In this document: positions 1 through 10,791 of the stretch, piece after piece
How the letters are laid out: each line of letters opens with the position of its first letter
How positions within the stretch are numbered: the first letter of the stretch is position 1
Notes under the pieces: generated by a model
What the model saw: the letters and a program-made list of their open reading frames with translations, nothing else
The model's database searches: none
What the model was told of the DNA's origin: nothing
NCBI GenBank assembly: GCA_030295235.1
Contig: AP026144.1
Coordinates: 620,001-684,000 of the forward strand
Length of the DNA: 64,000 nt
Direction of reading: 5' to 3'
Source: Fistulifera solaris
Lineage: Eukaryota; Bacillariophyta; Bacillariophyceae; Naviculales; Stauroneidaceae
Made by a program: the position numbers and the translations under genes

Positions 1-559
1 GAAAGTCCCCCAAAAGAAATGTGAAAAATGCATGGCTTACGGAAAAGGGAGAAATCAAGGGAAAGAGTGAAGGAGTGAATACGATTGTTGACCTTGGATA
101 ATCTAAAGTGCATGATGTGAGAACAAATTGTTTGGTCGCATGCTTTGCCTGTTGCTTAATTGTTACCAGGTACGGTACTCTTGTCGTGGCGTGCATCTTG
201 CTCGTCTTACGGTTGACTTTTTCTTGTACAGTCAAATCGAAATGACGTGGCGTACTTCAAGTATTATAGTCATTTGTAACGTTGCGAATGTTCTGACGGG
301 CGGATGGACGATGGATGGGCAAACGACGCGACGACAAACGATTGATGAGGAGGATCACCATAAAACTTTAACATTACTGTAGAAACGAGCGCCCAGAGAG
401 AAACGCATGTTGCCTTGTTATGCTCGTCGTCGCCAAAACACACACAACAACACCATGAGACATCCGCAAAGATATAATAATAAGGCTCTCTTCCTAATAT
501 CAATATGGTTTTCCTTTTTTAACATGCGGAAGTGCCTTCCTTACTACTAATCCCCGCCG
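1..559. other. intergenic / upstream region with one palindromic element
   Basis: No convincing gene. Short open frames here (for example 128-382 on + and 270-503 on -) lack an ATG at their start or any recognisable motif. A TACCAGGTA element lies at 164-172, followed at once by CGGTAC. The stretch 498-647 is open in the reading frame of the downstream S1 gene but contains no in-frame ATG, so part of it may be 5' coding sequence or 5' UTR. Confidence 0.6.
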
Positions 560-1436
560 ATGCACGGCCCTCGAGGTCGCCAACACCGAACCTCGGAGCT
601 GTTTTTATCGATCCCCTGTCACGGGAAAATGGACGCCACGCCTGGAATTGTCGGAATTAGTGGTGGGTCAAGCCTTGGAAGGTGCGGTTGTCGTCCAAGA
701 AAAATTGAATGGCAAGACAGGACCCAAAGTATGGGTAGATTGTGGGGTTGGGCTCTATAAAAAGAACGATTGGAAGATACAGACGGCTATGTTGCGTTTG
801 GGAAACGCGAAAGCCAGTGTCGCTGCCAAGAAAGCCGCTCGATTACGAAACAAGAAGCACTTTCCCGTTTATGTCAGTCGGATCCGTCTCGAGAATGATC
901 AACTGGAAGTGACACTCGAACCAGAAGCCCAGAAAACATCATCACCATCGATGATTCGTCTGCAGGAATTACAACCGGGACAAGAGTTGTCGGGAATCAT
1001 TCAACGGGTCGAAGATTATGGTCTATTGATCCATGTCGGTGCCAATCGACCGGGATTGTTACATATTCGTCGTGTAGGAGATCTGTATCAAAAATTTATC
1101 GATAAAGCGGACGGCTTGAAAAAGGTGGGACTCCAGAAGGGTGTCCAAGTGGATGTCCAAGTGATTTCGTGTGAGAAGAAACGACTGTTTTTGGATTTTT
1201 CCGAATCACTGAAACAAGAAGCGGAACGAAAATACAAAGCGGTAGCAGAAGATGATCCGTACGCTGAAGAAGCGGCTTTGTTTGAAGTTCAACAGCAGCA
1301 ACAACAACAAAACACCGAGTTGACTGCGCTCGTGGATGACGATGAGGAAGACGATTACGATGAAGACGAGGACGACGACGACGATTATGATGAAGATCGA
1401 GAGATAGAAGATGCCATGGGACTGGGTAGATATTGA
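560..1436 (+). CDS. S1 RNA-binding domain protein
   Basis: RNA-binding protein of the OB-fold S1 family. The main frame starts to be convincing at about 648 (ELVVGQALEGAVV). A clear S1 domain follows at about residues 107-185 of that frame: LQPGQELSGIIQRVEDYGLLIHV, then LLHI and VDVQVISCEKKRLFLDF. The first 90 residues look like a second, degenerate S1/OB unit. The C-terminus is low complexity, with a seven-Gln tract and then a long Asp/Glu tail ending in MGLGRY. The start is unresolved: the frame has no ATG before 789, while ATGs at 560 and 629 are in another frame. A one-base excess in the A run at 626-629 would join them, as happens in many genes of this window; an upstream exon is the alternative. 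Compartment (plastid, mitochondrial or cytosolic) cannot be read from the N-terminus. The stop nearly abuts the convergent demethylase gene. Confidence 0.75.
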
Positions 1437-1458
1437 TTCAATTAGTATAGCCTATTTT

Positions 1459-3454
1459 TTACATTGGTTGAAATGTGCTAGAATTCCCATCGTCAGATTC
1501 CTCCTCGTCGCTTTCACTGTCGTCACCACATCGCTCTTTAGAATCCATTTCCTCCCAATAATGCAACTCGGGAATGTTTTGCTCCTTTTCATTCCATTGA
1601 CCGCCATCAATAAAAAGTTTAGGACTGTTCACGTCCATCCAAACATCTTCGGAACGCGGGAGACCGTTCAGGTGCACGCGGACGTGATTGTCATCGATCT
1701 CTGTAACAATCCCAGCGAAACATTGCTCTTCTTCGGATAATGTCTTTTCTTCATCGTCGTCACTCGACTCTTCGTCTCTCGTGTTCGTCGTTCCTGGTAG
1801 CATACAAAGGACCCGATCCTCTAATGCGAGACCCTGTTTCTTGCGAATAGGTTTGGCTAGGTGCCAAACCTCTGTTGATGATGGGACGCCGGTCCCTCTC
1901 GACAACGCCTTTCCTTTCGATCCCCCGGGTTTCGGTGTTTTAGCTTTCAAAGTCTTTGCAACGTCTCCGGTAGTCGGTCGCACCACTTCGACCCAAAATT
2001 CATTCCTACGTTGTTGTTCCGATTGTTTTACTTTGCCTTTTCTTTTTCTGCGCAGATGCAGCACTGGCCATCTTTCGTTTGTATTTCTCCCTTCGTTTTC
2101 GTTCGGCTTCTTCTTCTTCCTGTTGCTTTCTTCGCTTTTCACTCCACTGACTCCAACTCAAACGACTTCCTCGCCGCAGACGTTTCTGATCGTGTTCATA
2201 CAATTTGAGTAATTCGGCCAGTCGAGATACATTGATGCGCACCGCATGGGGACGACAAAGACAAACGGATGCTTTCCGTCCAAACGGCAACCACTCCGGT
2301 ACTCCGAAATTCGTTGCTTCGGCGACGTTGAATCCCATGTTGAAACCAAAATGATAACTGGCGGGGAACGTAATGATAGCTTCGCCGGGAAATTGTACGG
2401 CTGTTTGATAACGAATGCCAGCTTTTTTTAAAATAGCGGGAGATATTAGACACCGTTTGTGTCGCAGAAACTCGGGACATTTACCTGCTTGGAGCGCAAA
2501 ATGAAATTGACACACTGTCAAAAATCGTGGTGCATCGGGTTCCGCCACGGCGTACCAAAATTTGGGTTGCCCGGCATGTAAATAATTGATTGAAAGTAAA
2601 TTCATATCTTCTGTATGCGCACAAAATACAGATCCCCACATTCCTGCATACAGATATGGTGAAGTGACACCCGGAATATGATCCAAAACATGCAGACAGG
2701 AATCTAATTTTCCAATCGACCAGCCGTGGGCAGGATCATCCTCAGCAAACAGAGATCCCTGCTGATCTGCGCCATACCAGGCTGGGGACATAGTAGGACT
2801 GAGGCGTTTCCAAAACAGTCGTTCCAGTGCTTCTAACCTTTCGGAAGTGTATCCGTCTTCTTCGTCTACCGATCCGACCTGCGACTTTCGGTAGCTGTCA
2901 GCCCTGTCACGAAATTCCCACAAAGAACAAGGTTTTTGCTCTAGAAATGTATACTCGTAGACTCCGGCAATACCCCGAATATTTTGCGTAATAGGAGACG
3001 ATATCTCTAAATCTCCCAGTTTCGTTCCCTGTTGCCATTGTTCTCCCCGGGCCGTCCGATCGGTCACCAGCGGTGCCAATTGAAAGCCTTCCGGCAACAC
3101 CACTTTCACAATTCCTTCTCGTAATTCCATGGGAATGTCGCAACTGATTTCTTCCATGACAGAAGCTTCCGGAAGTACGACTTTTCGGACAAAATCGCTA
3201 AAGGTGAGTGATTTCAAATCGTCGAACGAAGGACGGTGAATCGTGCAGTGGGTGGATCGTTTGGGTTCGTACGGTGTCATTTTTGGGAGTGTTTTGATAT
3301 CGTCCTTTGACACAGTAGGTACAGGAGATGCATTCGGTAGCACTTGCTCTTTCGACTCGTGTGCGGATACGGAATCATTACTCTCGTGTGGTGACACGTT
3401 TGGAGTACATGAGGTAGTTGCCGATAACATCACCGTTGGAGTAACCTGATCCAT
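1459..3454 (-). CDS. JmjC histone lysine demethylase, KDM4/JMJD2-like
   Basis: Fe(II)/2-oxoglutarate-dependent demethylase expected to act on histone H3 methyl-lysine in the nucleus. After a disordered Ser/Thr/Pro leader comes a JmjN-like segment (about residues 70-125), then a JmjC domain. The iron ligands are visible as H-T-E in FCAHTEDMNLLSINYLH and the later His in SYHFGFNMGFNVAEATNF. The KDM4-type zinc residues are present: RHKRC before the second half of JmjC and CLC in ASVCLCRPHAV. A Lys/Arg/Glu-rich helix follows. The reading frame then changes in the A-rich run at about 2036-2049; the other frame continues with FWVEVVRP and a Tudor/chromo-barrel-like module (ALEDRVLCML ... VTEIDDNHVRVHL). 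One base must be skipped, so I treat the two frames as one gene of about 665 aa. The family assignment is strong; the C-terminal module is inferred. Confidence 0.9.
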
Positions 3455-3873
3455 GTCGCCTTCGCTCTTCTTCTTTACGGAGATAAAAATGACGCTTTTA
3501 TCAATATACTATTCTTTTTTGAAAAGAAGGAGTTGTATCGTTTGGTGAATGGATCGATCGTTTCAAGTTTGTAATAAAACAAAATCGCAGACGACCAGCA
3601 TTTGACACTGCGACAAACATCTCTACAGAACGCAGGACAAACGACACGGACGGAGACCAGACAATACCTATTTTCTTGGACGGACGGACGGAGTATGGAA
3701 GGCAATAACGTTTTGTCCTTGACGCGAAAAACGGATACGAAAACCGTTCTCCTCCTCTCCGCGGAAACGCCACAAAAAAACTGCTCTTCTCACGACAGAA
3801 AAAACATCGTATTCCATCACAATGTCATTCTCACAAAACAAACATTCCATCGATTTCACTCAAATCGATCGCC
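3455..3873. other. divergent intergenic region
   Basis: This region lies between the demethylase start and a small plus-strand ORF. Open frames here (for example 3602-3877) are Arg/Thr/Ser-rich, without domain signals, and overlap one another on both strands. I see no promoter motif that I can defend. Confidence 0.4.
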
Positions 3874-4278
3874 ATGATTCAGAACTTACTTTCCCACCAA
3901 CCGGCGACTCGTCCCGAGCGCTCGCCGACCGACTCTGCATTGGTTGCCAAGTCGATCCCTAACATCGAAGTTTCCCGCTATCCCAAGGAAGAACGCCAAG
4001 ATTTTACGAGTATTCTGCATGCCATCGCCATGGACTACGACTTGAATGATGAGCGTCAACAGAGCTCGCATCGACGATCTCGTGCGACCAATTGGAATGA
4101 ACTTTTTTGGATGGTCGAAGACCCAAGCTCACTTCCGCGTCACCGTCGTTCCCTGGCGTTGACGAATGACGAGTTTACGGAAATTACCCTGCTTTGTGTG
4201 GAGCTCCATGGAGACCTGCATCATGAGGGAGATGCCGCTGTTTGGGATGGGTTCAAAGCTGATGGCAGCCGATTCTAG
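3874..4278 (+). CDS. small hypothetical protein
   Basis: A 134-residue open frame with an ATG start, not recognised. The composition is hydrophilic and mixed, with an acidic C-terminal half (WNELFWMVEDPSSLP, then LTNDEFTEITLLCVELHGDLHHEGD) that could form helices. No signal peptide or membrane segment. It is preceded by a 419-nt divergent spacer and followed by about 690 nt without genes. Coding status rests only on length and composition, so it may be spurious or part of a frameshifted longer gene. Confidence 0.4.
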   Translation: MIQNLLSHQPATRPERSPTDSALVAKSIPNIEVSRYPKEERQDFTSILHAIAMDYDLNDERQQSSHRRSRATNWNELFWMVEDPSSLPRHRRSLALTNDEFTEITLLCVELHGDLHHEGDAAVWDGFKADGSRF

Positions 4279-4965
4279 ACGAGGCATTGTCACAAGCAAT
4301 GATACCGTGGTTAGGCAATGGTACTTTTCATCACGGCTCAGGTAGTGTTGCCTTGGAGAAGGTCGTCTGCTTTCTCCCCTGCGAGAAGGGTTGACCCAAA
4401 GACTACCTGTTGATCATTGAATCAATGAAATGTCATTTCATAAACGTATTTAATGAGTGAACCAACTTTTTGTGAAAACTAACTTGAAATATTTTCGTCA
4501 CCTGCATTCTTTTGCTAGATGCTTCAAAGACGTCAAAGATCGAACCAGCCGGGTTCTGTCTCCCTAGGATCGAACATTCGTGCTCGGGACTGTTCGAAGC
4601 GGGATTTGGATTTGCTACTGTAAGGTTAATGTCTTCTATCACCCAAGAATGACAGACTGCAAATAATGAAATGTAGTACCGCTACGAAATTTGCTTCGGC
4701 TGCCCTGGTGCGCATTATTGTGAAGAACGTCAGTCACTCTACATTCTGACCGATTGTTCCATGGTTATTATGGATTACCCGTTGCACTCTTTCTATGATA
4801 CAACATCCGTTGGTGGGTGTTTTTGCTCTGTTGCGGAAACATTCACGTTATGTTGCGAGATTCGTTCGCCATCCTGATGATCATTAAGTAATACAGACAC
4901 CGATATCGATCTGCCAAGTCGTTCATTATTAGACTAGTTGTTATCGGACAACAATCTCCAATAAC
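4279..4965. other. intergenic region
   Basis: No gene supported. It holds the 5' flank of the P1B ATPase. A stretch near 4540-4620 has tRNA-like words but does not fold as a tRNA. Confidence 0.5.
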
Positions 4966-7900
4966 ATGGTGATGGCGGCATCTTTACATACGAATCATAG
5001 TCCCGCCGAAATGATTGCTTTAGGAGGGATTGATGCTGGAGGCAAGGAAAATAATAGGACTGACGATGGTGTCATTTACAAAGACATGCCCAGTATGACA
5101 CCGAAAGGTCCTACTTTTCATCCCGATTTCATGTACTGCGGTGCCTGTACGGAATGCGGTCCTGCGGATACGAGCACTCCTGCTACGATTCTTTCGAATC
5201 ATCAACAGGAGAAATCAGGAGACGAACGTTTGCGGACCCAACTGCTCCTGCAACATCATTGGAAGTCGCCTCATCATCATCAGGTCATCGAATCTTTACT
5301 CAAACCTATCAGTGGTGTGTTTTTGGTAGAAGTCAATCTGAACGATGCATCGGTGGGGGCCGGAGACGGCAAAAATCCACAGTGACCGTGTCGCACGATG
5401 CATTGACACGAGATTCCGAACTCTTGCTGGCGTTGCAGCAAGGAGGATATCCTGCTTCAATTGTTTCTAGTTCGTACGAATCAACGGCTGGTCCTCTTTT
5501 AGAGGGGAGATGAGTTTATGGGTCGAGACGAACCGGCTCCGGCTTCTACCGAAAAGGCGGTTCGTAGTTGTTTCTTCGTTCAAGGAATCTGCTGCGCCTC
5601 GGAACTGCCCTCGATCCGCAAAATTGTCACACCCATGCCGGGTGTGAGTTCTTTGAACATTAACATCACCACTCGTCGTGTCTACGTTCAGCACGACTGT
5701 ACGATCCTGAAAGCATCGGAGATTGCCGACCGACTCACGCATTCCGGCTTCAAGGCGCAGACTTTGCAAGATGGCGGTCGAACACACGAGACACCACTCA
5801 CGAGTACTGTAGGTCGATCCACCTTGCAATCGTATTCGGTGTTGCATCCGCAAGATGTTCCGAAGATCCAGAAAGCTCTCATTCTTCCGGGTATCAAGCG
5901 CGTTGGCGTGAACATTGCCGACTCAGCCGTATTCATAGAGCACGATGTCACGACGATCACGGCGGTGGAAATTCAGCAACAATTAGCGTCCAATAAAAGC
6001 ACGCAACAATACCAATTCTCTCTGTCGCAAGACGCTCAAGTGCTTCTGGCACAGAAACGCGATATGCTCTTGCAACAACCGCGGTCGTTGATGGTCGAGT
6101 CGACGCTGGGAGTCATCAATCTCACGAAGCGGCACGTCCCGATCGTCATGAAAGCTATTCAACAGAACTACATTCGCGCACAAATTCGGTCCGTTCACCC
6201 GCATGTGGTGAGTCACACTATTAAAGTGGAACACAACCCGGACAAAGTGGAGGCTCGGCAAATATCGGATCTGCTGCGCCGTTACGGGCTCGAATCCATC
6301 GTCATTACCGATGGTGGTATCGAGAAACACTTTTACCACTCCGATCGGGGAATAGTCCGGAGCAGGAAGAGGAGGAAGAAGCCGCCAAAAGGGCAATGGA
6401 AGAATGGCAAGCGGACACCATGCAACTGAACGTGGTTTTATCCGGAATATTTTGGGTTGTGGCATTACTGTCCGCCGTTGAGGGTTGGCGAAAGTTAGAG
6501 TATGCTGGATTGCTGTCTGTATTCTTTGGGCTACCTCCGGTCGCTTTGAAAGCGCTGCGAACGCTTCGGCGGGCAGAGTTTGACGCAAACTGTATGATGG
6601 TTGTCGCTGCCATTGGAGCTCTTCTTCTTGGTGAATTGGACGAGGCTGCTTCTGTTTCTTTTTTGTTCTGCATTTCCGAGTTTTTGGAAGCCCGGGCAAC
6701 TCAGCGTGCCCGAAAAGCGCTAGCAGAAATTTGTGAATTACGTCCGGAGTATGCGAATATGTTGACTGGTGAAAACGAAGTTGTCGTAGTGCCGGCGGAC
6801 CAGATTCCCGTGGGCAGTTTGATTTCAGTCAGAACAGGAGATAAAATTGCGGCGGACGGTATTGTTGTGGAGGGAACAACACTTGTTGACGAATCGTCAT
6901 TGACGGGAGAATCCGTTCCCGCTCGAAAAGCCTTGAATGACACTGTTTCGGGAGGATCCATAAACATTGGAGATTCCCGGCTGATTGTTCGCACGACGAG
7001 CACTGTTGAAGATTCCACGGTATCTCGCCTCATTCGGCTTGTTGAGGAAGCTCAGGCGAATCGTTCTCCCACGGAGAAATTAATTGACAGTTTCGCTCGC
7101 AAGTATACGCCAATTGTTTTGTTTGCGGCACTTTTGATGGCCACGCTACCGTGGATTCTCGGCGGGGATGGAAAAGCTTGGACGATGAATGCTTTAATTA
7201 TTGTTGTTATCGCTTGTCCATGTGCACTGACGATCAGTACACCAGTAACCTACGCAGCTGGATTGGCCGCAGCAGCTCAACGAGGTATTGTAGTGAAAGG
7301 TGGAGCCAGTTTGGAGGCTCTTGGAAATGTCAAAAAGTGGTTTTAGACAAGACGGGAACGCTTACCGAGGGAAAGTTTATGGTATTACACCTTGACCACA
7401 TCAATGACACGGATTATACACGACAGGAGATGTTAGAACTTTTGGCTTTGATGGAAGGGCCATCAAGTCACCCTTTGTCTGCAACCTTAGTCAAAGCGGC
7501 CAAGAATGAAGGCATTAAAGTTCCTGAAACCGCAAAAGTTGAAGACCATTCTATATTAAAAGGAGAAGGGGTCACTGCCCTTGTCGATGGTGTGCGGACA
7601 TTTGTTGGAAATCGCCGATTGTTCGAGAGAATCGGCATGTATGATCACCTTGGTGATGCGTACAAATACAGGGCCGAAGAATGGAGTAGTGAAGGGGGCA
7701 CTGTTGGATTTGTGGGGGTCGACGGAGTCGGTATTATTGGTAGTTTTTGTATGAGTGATTCAATTCGACCAGAAGCACGAAAAACGGTGCAAGCGTTACG
7801 TGGACGTGGTATTGAGGTATTGATGCTCACTGGAGACAGTGAGGGAGCTGCTTTTTCTGTAGCCGACCAGGTCGGTATCCCACGCAATCTGGTGCACAGT

Positions 7901-8517
7901 CAACTCCTTCCTGAAGATAAGCTCCACTTCATCAGCAGCATTAAGCACCCAGGAAGCTCTAGGTCATTTCTTTCAGGAAGCCCGAAAGTTATGTTTTGCG
8001 GCGACGGAGGTAGGTTGAATATGACGAATTGCACATGAGTCCACGCCGATGTTGTCCCTTTACAATTGTTTACTAATTTATGCGATAACAATCATCAGTC
8101 AATGATGGGCCTGCTATATCTGTTGCAGATATCGGCGTAAGCATGGGCGAAGGTGCTGCGCTGGCAATGGAAATGAGCGACATAACACTCATGGATTCGA
8201 ACCTTGATAAGCTAACTTATATCATTAAGCTAGGTAGGAAGGTAATGATTACCATCCGCGAGAACATCATTCTGAGCCTGGCATGCAAGATCGTGGTGGT
8301 TGGTCTCACGTTTCTGGGAAAGATGACACTGCTTTACGCCATCGCGTCTGATGTTGGTGTCATGCTTATAGTCACTTTGAACGGAATGAAAGTGTTACCA
8401 AGCCTGGGATCGACGACTGAGCCAACGTACAGCGAACTGAGCGATGATAGTGCTAATTCATCGGGTAAACTGGCAATAGAACCCTCGATGAAAGTCAATA
8501 ACGCGGAAATCGTATAA
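4966..8517 (+). CDS. P1B-type heavy-metal ATPase (Zn/Cd type)
   Basis: ATP-driven transition-metal exporter of about 1150 aa. The N-terminus holds four HMA-like ferredoxin folds. Only the second has a cysteine metal motif, GICCASE, matching the GICC(T/S)SE motif of plant HMA2/HMA4 Zn/Cd pumps; the other three lack CxxC. The ATPase core is complete: TGES actuator loop, membrane motif ACPCALTISTP, phosphorylation motif DKTGTLTEGK, the SSHPLS HP motif, MLTGD, and GDGVNDGPA, which is assembled only by removing an intron. The intron is 8010-8098 (GTAGGT...CAG, 89 nt) with a consensus TACTAAT branch point at 8071-8077. The C-terminal membrane pair ends DVGVMLIVTLNGMKVLPS. Four single-base breaks interrupt the frame: A5 at 5371-5375 (one short), G4 at 5504-5507 (one extra), G4 at 6347-6350 (one short), A5 at 7332-7336 (one short). 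The ATG at 4966 is the first in frame. Confidence 0.93.
8010..8098 (+). other. spliceosomal intron in the metal ATPase
   Basis: Donor GTAGGT, acceptor ATCATCAG, branch-site TACTAAT 21 nt before the acceptor. Removing it restores the invariant hinge motif GDGVNDGP, so the boundaries are well supported. Confidence 0.9.
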
Positions 8518-8579
8518 ACATATTTATAAACACTACACATAGGTTCAATTACCGTCGTCTCGTTTACTCCACGTGTTGT

Positions 8580-10247
8580 TTAATTAAGGAAGCGATTTGG
8601 TGAAAGGATACTGCGCTGGATCTTTGAGCCATCTGGAAATTCAAAGTACATTGCAGGCGTATCTTGTCCTCCATTAATATAATCAGCCATTGCTTGAGCC
8701 ACACACTCACCAGTCGCCAATCCTAGTGTCCATCCCAGCGTCCCATGCCCTCCATGAACAAATAGACCTGGCCGAATTTCGCCGGCCAATGGCATGTCAT
8801 CGGGGCTCATTGGTCGAAAGCAGGGCAGGATTTTTGCGATTGTTGCATTGGTTGCGTCAGGAAATAGGACTTGGCTATATCGAGTAAGGATCTTTGGACC
8901 AAGCGATGGCACATCACCAGCCTTTTCCGGGTATCCAACAAACTCTCCAAATCCAGCCATGCGAGTGGAAGTGGGACTGATAGAGGAACAATAAATGGAA
9001 TCAACGGAAAATGGCTTGTTCATATGTATCTTCTTCTCCTCATTCACCGGTGATTCAAAGTTTAGCGTGAAAGAATATCCACGCAATGGATAGATGGGCA
9101 CATAGTCGCCGAGGCCCATACCCGCGGCAAGCAAGGCGTTGCGGATGCCGGCAGCTAACACCACGACATCAAAATCGTCACTGGACCCGTCCTCAAAAGT
9201 TACTCTGTATTTCGGTTTCGGTCCATCCAAAGCTATGACCCCTTTTACAGTGGCGTTGCGAAACAAGACACCAGTTTTCTCGCATTTATTGACCAGGCTT
9301 TTCACAAAGGCTCCACAATTAGCAATTATATCATTTGTTCGATGAACGGTGAATAGCGGCTGTATAGGAAGCCGGCCTAATCTTGGTTCAAGTTGAATTG
9401 TTCGTTCCCATGAAATCATTTCCGCACTTTCTCCAAATTCATGAATTTCGTCAAGAGCCTGTTTCGCAGAGTCGGCGGTACGATGCAGCGACAAAAATCC
9501 TCTCGAAAACGTTGTCGAATTTTGCGAGTACTGAAGGAAAAGGTTACGATTGGCGGCGGCCAAAGCAACCAGTTGTTTCCCACGCTCGTGTGCGTCATTT
9601 CTCCAAAGCGATGCGCGTAGATAGTGCTTCATGAATGTGATGAAACTCCACCGCTCCGCCGATGATGCCGTACTTCCTATGCACTTCCAAAGGTGCAAGG
9701 CAAAATAGGGCGGCGCTATTGCAAACTGTTCGCTCCGAGTGATCTTCTGTGTCGAACTTGGCCAAAGTGATTGGAGCTGCTCACGTTTCAGTTCGTAGAA
9801 CTCTACCAATGTGTCGCGCAGAACATTCCAAAGAGCAGACTTTTCCGAAAATACGTGCATGGCGGCCGCAGGGACCATGGAATTGGCATTTCTAGCCGTG
9901 GCGGCTTTCCACTGATTGGTGACTGGCTTGTTGAAACTGTTCGAGCAGGCGTAGGGATCGCCTTCAATGACCACAATGTCGCATTTTCGTTTGTCACGCA
10001 GGAATTTTCCGACCAAAGCATGAGCGACCGAAACACCAGCAATCCCACCGCCTATAATCCCCACTCGAAGGGTACTGGTATCGCCATGACTGGTGATATT
10101 CGTATTCGCTACTTGCAAGCTACCGGAACGTCTCCATTGTGGGAACTGGAATGAGAATGGAAACTGTTTGTTGGGCTGTTGTGACATGAAAAGATAAATC
10201 ATGCAGATGGGCAAATGAGTAAGAAGAAAAGCAACACCTTCCTTCAT
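8580..10247 (-). CDS. FAD-dependent D-amino-acid dehydrogenase / DAO-family oxidoreductase
   Basis: A flavoenzyme of about 555 aa in the DadA/D-amino-acid-oxidase family, which oxidises the C-N bond of D-amino acids or secondary amines (opines). The Rossmann FAD motif VGIIGGGIAGVSVAHAL lies about 60 residues from the start. The DadA C-terminal signature CFRPMSPDDMPLAGEIRPGLFVHGGHGTLGWTLGLATGE is complete, and VVLAAGIRNALLAAGMG marks the central FAD segment. The first ATG in frame is at 10247; upstream in-frame codons are not ATG. The N-terminus MKEGVAFLLTHLPICMIYLFM is hydrophobic and may be a signal anchor. The frame is unbroken. It converges on the ATPase (62 nt apart) and is divergent from an opine-dehydrogenase-family gene. 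Family certain; substrate unknown. Confidence 0.88.
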   Translation of the reverse strand: MKEGVAFLLTHLPICMIYLFMSQQPNKQFPFSFQFPQWRRSGSLQVANTNITSHGDTSTLRVGIIGGGIAGVSVAHALVGKFLRDKRKCDIVVIEGDPYACSNSFNKPVTNQWKAATARNANSMVPAAAMHVFSEKSALWNVLRDTLVEFYELKREQLQSLWPSSTQKITRSEQFAIAPPYFALHLWKCIGSTASSAERWSFITFMKHYLRASLWRNDAHERGKQLVALAAANRNLFLQYSQNSTTFSRGFLSLHRTADSAKQALDEIHEFGESAEMISWERTIQLEPRLGRLPIQPLFTVHRTNDIIANCGAFVKSLVNKCEKTGVLFRNATVKGVIALDGPKPKYRVTFEDGSSDDFDVVVLAAGIRNALLAAGMGLGDYVPIYPLRGYSFTLNFESPVNEEKKIHMNKPFSVDSIYCSSISPTSTRMAGFGEFVGYPEKAGDVPSLGPKILTRYSQVLFPDATNATIAKILPCFRPMSPDDMPLAGEIRPGLFVHGGHGTLGWTLGLATGECVAQAMADYINGGQDTPAMYFEFPDGSKIQRSILSPNRFLN

Positions 10248-10791
10248 GCTGTCGTGTCGAAAATTTGCGTTCGCATTTTCTTGCACGTTTTTTGCTGATC
10301 TGGTTCACGAAACGGAGTACTCTTCAGCTTATAATTCATTTCCACGTGTCCAGTCGTGCCTCAACAAAAGCGTTTCCGATCTTAATGATCGGTTCGCTTT
10401 TCTTATCGAGCGACAATTTACCAGGTACCGTACCTGGTAGTGACGGCTTCATTTTTCTCTTCGACGTCTAAGAAAGAATGCAATGACGTTAGTGGTTGAT
10501 ACAGTGCCGTTATTATTGAACCCGTCTCCACATGAAATCACATCGCTGACAATCGGCTTTCGGATGTAGGTAGGGTATCGGGTACAGTACCAGGTAGGGG
10601 GACCAAAAATTACGCCGACAATTGCCCAGGTCTACAGCTTCCACGTGTCAGGTGAAGCATCTTTCTATAACACGACTGAAATGGAAATTGATGGAAGCTT
10701 TTTTCCTCGTTGTTCGGTGGTTTCCCAACATGCTCGCACCTTCTCATAAATTTCCAGATTCAAAGCAAACGAATGCTGTCTTATCGTAACC
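10248..10791. promoter_or_regulatory. shared divergent promoter region with three palindromic elements
   Basis: This 544-nt spacer separates the DadA-like gene (-) and the opine-dehydrogenase-like gene (+). It carries TACCAGGTA at 10419-10427, TACCTGGTA at 10431-10439 and TACCAGGTA at 10588-10596. The first two form an inverted repeat with a 3-nt spacer. No gene is supported within it. Confidence 0.55.
10419..10439. repeat. perfect 9-nt inverted repeat (TACCAGGTA / TACCTGGTA)
   Basis: Two 9-nt arms, complementary to each other, are separated by CCG. It is the only place in the window where two copies of the recurrent intergenic element sit head to head. It could be a dimeric protein-binding site or a small hairpin. 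Confidence 0.7.

Noticed and set aside
128-382. 84-codon open frame near the window start
   Set aside because: Begins with a non-ATG codon, contains the palindromic element, and has no domain signal.
2020-2046. A 26-nt GT-AG intron in the demethylase
   Set aside because: It is shorter than any supported intron and does not produce the frame that carries the Tudor-like tail. A single-base error fits better.
3602-3877. 91-codon frame in the divergent spacer
   Set aside because: Low-complexity Arg/Thr composition, overlaps other open frames on both strands, no motif.
4530-4620. tRNA-like segment
   Set aside because: Words similar to a T-loop are present, but no acceptor stem or anticodon arm pairs.
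5371-7336. Programmed ribosomal frameshifting in the metal ATPase
   Set aside because: Four breaks in mixed directions in one gene, none with a clear slippery heptamer, and the same pattern in unrelated genes point to sequence error.
4966-8517. Metal ATPase (and other broken genes) as pseudogenes
   Set aside because: Catalytic motifs, splice sites and codon patterns are all preserved on both sides of every break.
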